Shown: positions 11,757-22,280 of the stretch, piece by piece
Layout: each line of letters starts with the position of its first letter
How positions within the stretch are numbered: position 1 is the stretch's first letter
Origin: Ehretia macrophylla
Lineage: Eukaryota > Streptophyta > Magnoliopsida > Boraginales > Ehretiaceae
Direction: 5' to 3'
DNA length: 64,000 nt
NCBI GenBank assembly: GCA_037974665.1
Contig: CM075773.1
Location: forward strand, 19,830,146 to 19,894,145
Program-made: the position numbers and the translations under genes
The notes under the pieces: generated by a model
Database searches by the model: none
Told to the model about the DNA's origin: nothing
Seen by the model: only the letters and a program-made list of their open reading frames with translations

Positions 11757-12001
11757 CTATAGGCACAATTTATTGAAATATGATAATTAAGAATCTAACG
11801 CATAAGATATGCAACATATTATAGATACAATTCTAAAAACATTCAAGGCATATAAGTCACTTAAGCACATAGAACATAAAAGGTATATTTATCACACAAT
11901 AACACATAAACAAGTCATCCTAATTATCTTAGGGCTCTACCCACGGTCCGAGAGTTAAACCCGGCTTAAGCAATCTAAGCTCTGATACCATTCTTCGAAG
12001 G
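11757..12001 (-). other. 5' untranslated leader of element 1
   Basis: About 245 bases separate the 5' LTR from the gag-pol ATG. The stretch is AT-rich and holds the primer-binding site near its LTR end; I see no reading frame of note. Packaging signals would be expected in such a leader but none can be recognised from sequence alone. Confidence 0.75.
11975..11990 (-). other. Primer-binding site, initiator-Met-tRNA type
   Basis: Read on the element strand, 11990 to 11975 is TGGTATCAGAGCTTAG. Its first 12 bases match the standard plant primer-binding site complementary to the 3' end of initiator tRNA-Met. It lies 11 bases inside the 5' LTR border (spacer 11991-12001), a somewhat wide gap. The tRNA would prime minus-strand cDNA synthesis here. 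Confidence 0.88.
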
Positions 12002-15000
12002 TGTCATGCCCCAACCCGGCCTATAAAGGTTAGACTAGGGTGTGATCTAAACATTCAAGTCCTTTTACATCCTTAATCATTCTAGGAGGTTTAACACTTA
12101 ATGTTTTATTCTGGACTTCAAAATTTTTCCGGAAATCCGGCAGCATAACGGCTGTAATTGGGCTCTTTGTTTTGACCTAAATTTTCTAACAGCCTCAAAA
12201 TTTACCATCTCAAATTCAATTCCAGCTAAGATTACTATTACTCCACCAGTTGAATTGCCTATTGGTTAATTCGACGTCCTGTTTGATTTATAACCTAGCG
12301 TGATACTATGTCTCGTTTGTCCATTTATTCTCGTTTCAAAATATACCTGTTGATCTTAACTTATTAGTGAGTACCTGTTGAGATTGGATAAGTTCATTTA
12401 CCTATTCCTTAACTAAGCATCATAACCTGTGACAGATACTAGCGGTAGTAAAAGCAAAACGATCATAGTGTCATGTCTAGTATCAGTCTACTTAAAATAA
12501 GTACAAACCAAAATTAGACCCCAAATTACAGCGGGGGTCTTTTACATCACAAGCAACAAAGATCATAAGGGAAATAGTCTTCAAGCAGCAAAAGGTACAC
12601 AAGTAGTCACGTTCAAGCAAAACAACAATAACAGGCAATCACTCCAGGGGTTCATCATTAGGTACATTATCCTCGGGTTCCTGTGTCTGTTCTTCTTCAC
12701 CTGAGATGATAAAAGAGGGTGAGTCCCTATGAACTCAGCGAGGGGGAACGAGAAATAAGTTTTGAAACTCGTTTTCCGGTTCAATTTATGAAAACCCCTT
12801 TTAAAACATGTCACATATTACAAATAATATGGTAAGCAATTATAAGAAACAAATCGAGAAACTGATACAATTACCAATCATTTCAAGGATACGGTGAGCA
12901 TTTGCTCTCAATTTCGATTTCGAATCAATTGTTGCGATCGACTTCAGTAATCCATTTATCACTGCCAATTGGGTGTACTCCGGATGTACCCCGAAACCTA
13001 CGACCTAACTCTCCGAGGGTGAAATGCCAAGCGAGAGAGGGAATTGGACCATGGTAGTCACAGTAACACCGGCAAGCCCGATGCCGCCCGGCGTGCGTGA
13101 AACACTACCATGCCACACGAAAGGTTGCAACCTCGTATGCAATGCACATTTATAACATTTAACATATCATATTAGGAGGGCAACAAAGTAGGTTGCCTCC
13201 GAACAGTTGTAAGATCGCACGTTGACAAGTAGTCAAATGAGGCACGATAAGGAAAGTTATTTCACTTGAAAGGCATGTAGAGTCATATGAACATCAAACG
13301 GGCAGCCATGTACACATGTAAAACAGGCCATATAACTCATTAAGAAGCTCATATAATCAAGTGATACGAATTATTCAACATGCAATAACATTTACGTGGG
13401 TTCGGTAGCAAGAAAAGCTTATTTGACAACATGCAATCGTCAAAACCATAATTGAAGTTATAACACATTTGCGGGCAGCCCACTAAGCATATAACTTCCA
13501 CACAATAACCAAGAGATCAACACTTAGCAAAACTACATGGTCATTAGGGTTTCTATTTCATGCTTATTCGTGTGATTAAAACCCTAAATCAACTCAAGGT
13601 TATTCTCAAGTCATGCATCATTCCATTCAAGCATCCTCAAGTACTCAAAACAGTCCACGTAATATTCCAACATCATAATTCCAAGAAATTAGCACCACAA
13701 GAGAGGTTACAATAGTTTTCCATGCATATAGCTAAGTGAAACACTCACTGCAATAGGCTGTTTTCTCACAATCAATCGGGTAAGCAAACAATATCCAAAT
13801 TCAGTGAATAATATGTAAAATTAAAGCTTAAGAAGTTAACTAAACTCAGAAACAAACCTTGCATCAATTGGAGTCCAGAATCATTAGTTATGGCTGAAAC
13901 AGTGAGGTAGCACAAAACTGTCCAGATTTACACACTTTTCCGAATTTGACGTTTTTGAGGTCCTTAGATTCATTTTTAGCTTTGGTCCATTTCTGACAAA
14001 ATTGTTCAGAACTGAAAAATATATCAGCACACCAATTTTCATGAATTTTGGACAACATTTACTAAGTCAAATATGGTTCGTTCTACAAGGTCAGTGCATC
14101 TGCCAAAACCTGATTCATTTTTCCAGATTTCCAGATTTGGTCACATTTTAATGATTTTCCATTTTGAGGACTTTAGATTCAAAATTTGCTTCGGCCTATT
14201 TCTGAGAAAAATGTTCAAAACTGTCCAAACTAGTTACCCACCAATTTTCAAGCATTTTAAACATCATTTGCTTAGCTAAAATTACCTCGAACAGACTGGT
14301 CAGAGAGCTGTCACATAAATTCGACTTCACCTAGCATCATTTTCAAGGCAAGTTCTTGCCATGCATGGTTGTTGAAGCTCATGGACGACCACATAACTCA
14401 AGTACAGAAGCAAGTATACTCATTTGTGAACATGCATGTGAAATTTCAAAGAGTTTTCAAAAGCTTTTAACCCTCACCTTAGCAATCAACCACAAAATGC
14501 TCAAGACCCTTTGTTGAAGCTCAAACCTTCTCCTTTCCCTTGCTTAGCCGAGAACCTCACTAGTTTTTCTCTATTTTTCCTAGCTTAATGTTCAAACTCT
14601 TAGCACAAGCATGATGTTAAACTATGAAGAAAATAAATGGATGCTTAGTAACTCACCTAGGCCGAAATGAATCTTCAAATGCACATGCAAGAGAAATTTT
14701 CGAACTCTAGCTTGTTTGCTTGGTTTTCTTGATGGTTTGCTTGCCTTGTTCGACCAAGGTGTGATGAAGATGAACAAGGATGATGAGAGTTCAGCCAAGG
14801 ACCGAAATGGAGAGAGAAGAATGAGAGGAGAGAGAGTTTGTGAGAGGAAAAGAGCGAAATGACAACCAAATGAAGGTCTTGGCAATTTTTGAGGAGCATG
14901 TCGGCATTGGGCAGCCCATTTTCAGCTTTGTGTCTTCAAAATGCTTTAATTTGAAATGTTAAGCATGGGAAAAATGCTATGGCCGAGAATGGTGAAGAAA

Positions 15001-15557
15001 TTGGGAGCAATTTGAGCAATTTTTTAATGCCTTATGTCATATTTTGTCTTTGCATGCAATAGAATAAAAAAAAAATGCTCAAACCTTGTGCAAAACCATG
15101 GTATGGTCAGCCAAGGCTAATGAAATGGCTGAATTCTTGTCATCTTTTGGGTGTTAATTGTTGTGTGTTGAAAATGCAAAAAGAACAAAGAATAAAGAAT
15201 AAGGAATGTCTAGTGTTTGGTGCATTTTTGTCTTCTAGTGAATGAAATTTGGATTATTATATTGTTAGTGGATTTTGTAGGATTGTTTAATAGTCTAGTG
15301 CTTCGCGAAAGATGCTATCTCGGTTAGCGTGAAGGCACGCTTTCCTAGGTCTAAGGCACGCACTACGAGGCAAGACACGAACTACGAGACGAACGCACGT
15401 TTTTCAAGTAAACGCACGTAACCCTATATGAATGCACGAAATTCAATGCAAGGCACACAAAACTAAATACAATTCTCAAACCTAGGTCATGGCACGCAAA
15501 TCTAGGTTAGGGCACACGAAGTTAGGTTTCGCACGCAAATCGAGGTCGGGTCTCACA
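12002..15557 (-). repeat. 5' LTR of element 1
   Basis: This 3556-bp copy runs on the element strand from TGTGAGACCCGACC at 15557 to GGGCATGACA at 12002 and is colinear with the 3' LTR. Visible differences include a 5-bp indel near 12093 and scattered substitutions, roughly 2% by eye. As the 5' LTR it would carry the element promoter; a CT-rich (element strand) patch near 14790-14870 follows an AT-rich segment, but no TATA box is claimed. It includes the ACGTG mini-repeat run (15310-15557) and the internal duplication (about 13895-14285). Confidence 0.93.
12639..12701 (-). other. Conserved short acidic frame inside the LTR (20 codons plus stop)
   Basis: The minus-strand frame reads GEEEQTQEPEDNVPNDEPLE then stop, and is preceded by TCTCAG, which resembles a splice acceptor. 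Element 2 has the matching frame at 33167-33229 (GKEEQVQVPEDGVSNDEPLE). The 3' LTR of element 1 and the lone LTR carry the same frame with one in-frame stop each. It may be only shared ancestry of the LTRs; there is no nearby ATG and I assign no function. Confidence 0.25.
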
Positions 15558-15562
15558 AGTTA
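15558..15562. repeat. Target-site duplication AGTTA (right copy) of element 1
   Basis: AGTTA directly follows the LTR terminus and matches 3649-3653 exactly. The satellite continues in phase (CGTGGCCCACAGC). Confidence 0.95.
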
Positions 15563-16229
15563 CGTGGCCCACAGCATACCGTTGGAAAGCTCTCTGAGAG
15601 CTCTACGACGGGGCAGCCAAGCCCGCTTTGCTGGGGCTTTTTTCGGAGCCCAAAATCGAATGTTTTCATCAGTTTCGGGACACTTTTATCCTTTTGCGCT
15701 GTTTTTCCGTCCCGGATCGTACGTCCTGAGCTGCGAAAAGGACGACAGTCTAATCCATCACATTTCTATTACCGAATCCCACGACGCCTTGGAACGAGAA
15801 AACTTCACTTCATGTAGAGGCTGGGCCCGCAAATCGAGGGCGTGGCGCTTGGGACCAGGTCTCCGTCACTCCAGAGCCCATAACTTTTAATCCGTAAGGA
15901 GTTATGTGGCCCACAGCATACTGTTGGAAAGCTCTCCGAGAGCTCTACGACGGGGCAGCCAAGCGCGCTTCGCTGGGGCTTTTTTCAGAGCCCAAAATCG
16001 AATGTTTTTATCAGTTACGGGACACTTTTATCCTTTTGCGCTATTTTTCCGTCTCGGATCATACGTCGTGAGCTGCGAAAAGGACGACTGCCTAATCCAT
16101 CACATTTCTTTTACCGAATCCCACAGCGCCTTGGAACGAAACAACTTCACTTCATGTAGAGGTTGGGCCCGCAAACCGAGGGCGTGGAGCTTGGGACCAT
16201 GTCTCCGTCGCTCCGGAGCCCATAACTTT

Positions 16230-17600
16230 TGATCCATAAAAAGTTACGCGGCCCACAGCATACCGTTGGAAAGCTCTTCGAGAGCTCTACGACGGGGCAG
16301 CTAGGCCCGCTTTGTTGGGGCTTTTTTCGGAGCCCAAAATTGAATGTTTTTATCAGTTACTAGACACTTTTATCCTTTTGCGCTGTTTTTCCGTCTTGGA
16401 TCGTACGACGTGAGCTGCGAAAAGGACGACAGCCTAATCTATCACATTTCTATTTCCGAATCCCTCGGTGCCTTGGAACGAGACAACTTCACTTCATGTA
16501 GAGACTGGGCCCACAAACCGAGGGCGTGGCGCTTGGGACCAGGTCTCCGTCGCTCCGGAGCCCATAACTTTTGATCCGTAAGGAGTTACGCGCCTCATAG
16601 CATACCGTTGGAAAGCTCTCCGAGAGCTCTACGACGGGGCAGCCAATCCAGCATAGCTGGGGCTTTTTTTGGAGCCCAAAATCGAACGTTTTCATCAGCT
16701 TCGGGACACTTTTATCCTTTTGCGCTGTTTTTCCGTCACGGATCGTACGTTGTGAGCTGCGAAAAGGACGACATCCTAATCCATCACATTTCTATAACTG
16801 AATCCCATGGCTCCTTGGAACGAGACAACTTCACTTCACGTAGAGGCTGGGCCTGCAAACCGAGGGCGTGGCACTAGGGATCAGGTCTCCGTCGCTCCGG
16901 AGCCCATAACTTTTGATCCGTAAGGAGTTACGCGGCCCACAGCATACCGTTGGAAAGCTCTCCGAGAGCTCTACGACGGGGCAGCCAAGCCCGCTTCGCT
17001 AAGGCTTTTTTCGGAGCCCAAAATCGAATGTTTTTATCAGTTACGGGACACTTTTATCCTTTTGCGCTGTTTTTCCGTCTCGGATCATACGTCGTGAGCT
17101 GCGAAAAGGACGACTGCCTAATCTATCACATTTCTATTTCCAAATCCCACGGCGCCTTGGAACGAGACAACTTCACTTCATGTAGAGACTGGGCCCGCAA
17201 ACCGAGGGCGTGGCGCTTGGGACCAGGTCTCCGTCGCTCCGGAGCCCATAACTTTTGATCCGTAAGGAGTTACGCGCCCCATAGCATACCGTTGGAAAGC
17301 TCTCCGAGAGCTCTACGACGAGGCAGCCAATCCAGCATGACTGGGGCTTTTTTCGGAGCCCAAAATCGAACGTTTTCATTAGCTTCGGGACACTTTTATC
17401 CTTTTGCGTTGTTTTTCCGTCTCGGATCGTACGTCGTGAGCTACGAAAAGGATGACAGCCTAATCCATCACATTTCTATAACTGAATCCCATGGCTCCTT
17501 GGAATGAGACAACTTCACTTCACGTAGAGGCTGGGCCCGCAACTCGAGGGCGTGGCGCTTGGGACAAGGTCTCCGTCGTTTAGGAGCCCATAACGTTTGA
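16230..17600 (+). repeat. 684-bp dimer duplicated in array B
   Basis: Two successive dimers match at an offset of 684 bp (for example 16608 with 17292, and 16489 with 17173). Shared rare variants include AGCCAATCCAGCAT within the variable segment and GTTACGCGCC at the monomer start. Neighbouring monomers inside the dimer differ much more from one another. Confidence 0.7.
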
Positions 17601-17739
17601 TCCGTAAGGAGTTACGTGGCCCACAGCATACCGTTGGAAAGCTCTCCGAGAGCCCTACGACGGGGCAGCTCAGCTTGCTTTGCTGGGGCTTTTTTCGGAG
17701 CCCAAAATAGAACGTTTTCATCAGTTACGGGACACTTTT

Positions 17740-19830
17740 ATCCTTTTGCGCTGTTTTTTCGTCCTGGATCGTACGTCGTGAGCTGCGAAAAGGACGACAG
17801 CCTAATCCATCACATTTCTATTACCGAATCCCACAGCGCCTTGGAACGAGACAACTTCACTTCATGTAGAGGCTGGGCCCGAAAACCGAGGGCGTGGCGC
17901 TTGAGACCAGGTCTCCGTCGCTCCGGAGCCCATAACTTTTGATCCGTAAGGAGTAACGCGGCCCACAGCATACCGTTGGAAAGCACTCCGAGAGCTCTAC
18001 GACGGGACAGCTAAGCATGCATTACTGGGGCTTTTTTCGGAGCCCAAAACCAAACGTTTTCATCAGTTTCGGGTCACTTTTATTCTTTTGCGCAGTTTTT
18101 CCGTCCCGGATCATATGTCGTGAACTGCGAGAAGGACGACAGCCTAATCCATCACATTTCAATTACCAAATCCCACGGCGCCTAGGAATGAGACAACTTC
18201 ACTTCACGTAGAGGCTGGGCCCGCAAACCGAGTGCATGGGGCTTGGGACCAGGTCTCCGTCGCTCCGGGGCCGATAACTTTTGATCCGTAAGGAGATAAG
18301 CGGCCGACAGCACACCGTTGGAAAGCTCCCCGACAGCTCTACCACGGGACAGCTAAGCATGCTTTGCCGGGGCTTTTTTCGGAGCCCAAAATCGAACATT
18401 TTTCTTTTGCATTTTCATCAGTTTCGGGACACCTTTTTCCTTTTGCGCTGTTTTTTCATCCCGGATCATACGTCGTGAGCTGCGAAACGGACGACAGTCT
18501 AATCCATCAAATTTCTATTACCGAATCCCACAACTCCTTGGAATGAGACAACTTCACTTCATGTAGAGGATGGGCCCGCAAATCGAGGGCGTGGCGCTTG
18601 GGACAAGGTCTCCGTTGCTCCGGAGCCTATAACTTTTGATCCGTAAGGAGTCACGTGGCCCACAGCATACTGTTGGAAAGCTCTCCGAGAGCTCTAAGGC
18701 GGGACAGATAAGCTCGCTCTGCTGGGGCTTTTTTCGGAGCCAAAAATCGAACGTTTTCTTCAGTTACGGGACACTTTTATCCTTTTGCGCTGTTTTTTCG
18801 TCCTGGATCGTACGTCGTGAGCTGCGAAAAGGACGACAGCCTAATCCATCACATTTCTATTACCGAATCCCACAGCGCCTTGGAACGAGACAACTTCACT
18901 TCATGTAGAGGCTGGGCCAGAAAACCGAGGGCGTGGCGCTTGAGACCAGGTCTCCGTCGCTCCGGAACCCATAACTTTTGATCCGTAAGGAGTAACGCGG
19001 CCCACAGCATACCGTTGGAAAGCACTCCAAGAGCTCTACGACGGGACAGCTAAGCATGCATTGCTGGGGCCTTTTTCGGAGCCCAAAACCGAACGTTTTC
19101 ATCAGTTTCGGGTCACTTTTCTTCTTTTGCGCAGTTTTTCCGTCCCGGATCGTATGTCGTGAACTGCGAGAAGGACGACAGCCTAATCCATCACATTTCA
19201 ATTACCAAATCCCACGGCGCCTAGGAATGAGACAACTTCACTTCACGTTGAGGCTGGGCCCGCAAACCGAGGGCGTGGCGCTTGGGACCAGGTCTCCGTT
19301 GCTCCGGAGCCCATAACTTTTGATCCGTAAGGAGTTACGCGACCGACAGCATACCGTTGGAAAGCTCTCCGAGAGCTCTACGACGGGACAGCTAAGCATG
19401 CTTTGCCGGGGCTTTTTTCGGAGCCCAAAATCGAACATTTTCCTTTTGCATTTTCATCAGTTTCGGGACACCTTTTTCCTTTTGCGCTGTTTTTTCATCC
19501 CGGATCATACGTCGTGAGCTGCGAAACGGACGACAGTCTAATCCATCACATTTCTATTATCGAATCCCACAACGCCTTGGAATGAGACAACTTCACTTCA
19601 TGTAGAGGCTGGGCCCGCAAATCGAGGGCGTGGCGCTTGGGACAAGGTCTCCGTTGCTCCAGAGCCTATAACTTTTGATCCGTAAGGAGTCACATGGCCC
19701 ACAGCATACTGTTGGAAAGCTCTCCGAGAGCTCTAAGGCGGGACAAATAAGCTCGCTCTGCTGGGGCTTTTTTCGAAGCCAAAAATCGAACGTTTTCTTC
19801 AGTTACGGGACACTTTTATCCTTTTGTGCT
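17740..19830 (+). repeat. 1039-bp trimer, two tandem copies, with a 13-bp insertion marker
   Basis: Sequence from about 17740 repeats from about 18779 at an offset of 1039 bp, that is three monomers plus 13 bp. The surplus is a duplication-like insertion (a second CATTTTC preceded by CTTTTG) near 18400, copied at 19438. Matching pairs include 18017 with 19056, 18281 with 19320, and 18636 with 19675. A related insertion monomer stands alone near 25245. Confidence 0.8.
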
Positions 19831-21739
19831 GTTTTTCCGTCCTGGATCGTATGTCGTGAGCTGGGAAATGGACGAAAACCTAATCCATCACATTTCTATT
19901 ACCGACTCCCACAGCGCCTTGGAACGAGACAACTTCACTTCATGTAGAGGATGGGCCCACAAACCGAGGGCGTGGCGCTTGGGACCAGGTCTCCGTCGCT
20001 CCGGAGCCCATAACTTTTGATCCGTAAGGAGTTACACGGCCCACAGCATACCGTTGGAAAGCTCTCCGAGAGCTCTACGACGGGGCAGCACAGCTCGCTC
20101 TGCTGGGGCTTTTTTCGGAGGCCAAAATCGAACATTTTCATCAGTTTCGAGACACTTTTATCCTTTTGCGCTGTTTTTTCGTCTCGGATCGTACGTCGTG
20201 AGCTGCGAAAAGGACGACAGTCTAATCCATCACATTTCTATTACCGAATCCCAGAGTGCCTTGGAACGAGACAACTTCACTTTATGTAGAGGTTGGGCCC
20301 GCAAACCGAGGGCGTGGCGCTTGGGACCAGGTCTCCGTCGCTCCGGAGCCCATAACTTTTGATCCGTTAGGAGTTACGCATCCCACAACATACCGTTGGA
20401 AAGCTCTCCGAGAGCTCTACGACGGGGCAGCCAAGCCCGCTTCGATTGGGCTTTTTTCGGAGACCAAAATCAAACGTTTTAATCAGTTTCGGGACACTTT
20501 TATCCTTTTGCGCTGTTTTTCCGTCCCGGATCGTACATCGTGAGCTGCGAAAAGGACGACAGCCTAATCCATCACATTTCTATTACCGAATCCCACGGTA
20601 CCTTGGAACGAGACAACTTCACTTCACGTAGAAGCTGGGCCCGCAAACCGAGGGCGTGGCGCTTGGGGCCATGTCTCCGTCGCTCTGGAGCCCATAACTT
20701 TTGATCCGTAAGGAGTTACGCGGCCCACAGCATACCGTTGGATAGCTCTCTAAGAGCTCCACGACGGGGCAGAATTGACTGCTTTGCTGGAGCTTTTTTC
20801 GGAGCCCAAAATCTAACGTTTTCATCAGTTTTGAGGTACTTTTATCCTTTTGCGCTATTTTTCAATCCCGGATCGTATGTCGTGAGTTGCAAAAAAGACG
20901 ACAGCCTAATCCATCACATTTCCATAACCTAATCCCACAGTGCCTTGGAACGAGACAACTTCACTTCACGTAGAGGCTGGGCCCGCAAACCCAGGGCGTA
21001 GCACTTGGGATCAGGTCTCCGTCGCTCCGGAGCCCATAACTTTTGATCCGCAAGGAGTTACGCGGCCCACAGCATACCGTTGGAAAGCTATCCGAGAGCT
21101 CTACGATGGGGCAGCTAAGCCCGCTTCGTTGGGGCTTTTTTCAGAGCCCAAAATTGAACATTTTCATCAGTTTCGGGACACTTTTATCCTTTTGCGCTGT
21201 TTTTCGGTCCCGAATCGTACGTTGTGAGCTGCGAAAAGGATGACAGCCTAATCCATCACATTTCTATTGCCGAATCCCACGGCGCCTTGGAACGAGACAA
21301 CTTCACTACACGTATAGGCTGGGCCCGTAAACCGAGGGTGTGGCACTTGGGACCAGGTCTTCGTCGCTCCGGAGCCCATAACTATTGATCCGTAAGGAGT
21401 TACGCGAATCGCAGGATACCGTTGGAAAGCACTCCGAGAGCTCTACAACGGAGAAGCGAAGCTCTCTTCGCTGGGGCTTTTTTCAGAGCACAAAATCGAA
21501 CGTTTTCATCAGTTTCCTGAAACTTTTATCCTTTTGCGCTGTTTTTCCGTCCCGGATCGTACGTCGTGAGCTGTGAAAAAGACGACAGCCTAATCCATCA
21601 CATTTCTATTATCGAATCCTACGACGCCTTGGAACGAGACAACTTTACTTCATGTAGAGGCTGGGCCCGCAAACCTAGGGCGTGGCGCTTGGGACCAGGT
21701 CTCCGTCGCTCCGGAGCCCATAACTTTTGATCCGTAAGG

Positions 21740-22280
21740 AGTTACGCGGCCCACAGCATACCATTGGAAAGCTCTCCGAGAGCTCTACGATGGGGCAGCT
21801 AAGCTTGCTTTGCTGGGGCTTTTTTCGGAGCCTAAAATTGAACGTTTTTATCTGTTTCGGGATACTTTTATCCTTTTGCGCTGTTTTTCCGTCCCGGATC
21901 GTACGTCGTGAGCTGCGAAAAGGACGACAGCCTAATCCATCACATTTCTATAACCGAATCCGACGGCGCCTTGCAACGAGACAACTTCACTTCACGTAGA
22001 GGCTGGGCTCGCAAACCTAGGGCGTGGCGCTTGGGACAAGGTCTCCGTCGCTTTGGAGCCCATAACTTTTGATCCGTAAGGAGTTATGCGGCCCACAGCA
22101 TACCGTTGGAAAGCTCTCCGAGAGCTCTACGACGGGGCAGCTAAGCTTGCTTTGCTGGGGCTTTTTTCGGAGCCTAAAATTGAACGTTTTTATCTGCTTC
22201 GGGATACTTTTATCCTTTTGCGCTGTTTTTCCGTCCCGGATCGTACGTCGTGAGCTGCGTAAAGGACGACAGCCTAATCC
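21740..22280 (+). repeat. Nearly identical adjacent monomers
   Basis: The monomers starting near 21727 and 22069 share rare variants (GAGCCTAAAATTGAACG, TTATCTG) and are far more alike than typical neighbours. This indicates a recent single-monomer tandem duplication. Confidence 0.6.

Larger units (their letters stand above)
3654..15557 (-). mobile_element. Complete Ty3/gypsy chromovirus-type LTR retrotransposon (element 1)
   Basis: This 11.9-kb element lies on the minus strand and has every structural landmark. It has two LTRs of about 3.55 kb beginning TGT and ending ACA, a 5-bp target-site duplication, an initiator-Met-tRNA-like primer site next to the 5' LTR (right side), one long gag-pol frame, and a polypurine tract abutting the 3' LTR (left side). 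Order in the frame is Gag, zinc knuckles, protease, reverse transcriptase, RNase H, integrase, chromodomain, which is Ty3/gypsy order and not copia order. Long LTRs, a single frame and a C-terminal chromodomain point to a Tekay/Del-like chromovirus, although clade assignment needs a tree. The LTRs differ at roughly 2% of sites by eye plus small indels, so the insertion is fairly recent but not brand new. It split one satellite monomer between arrays A and B. Confidence 0.95.
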
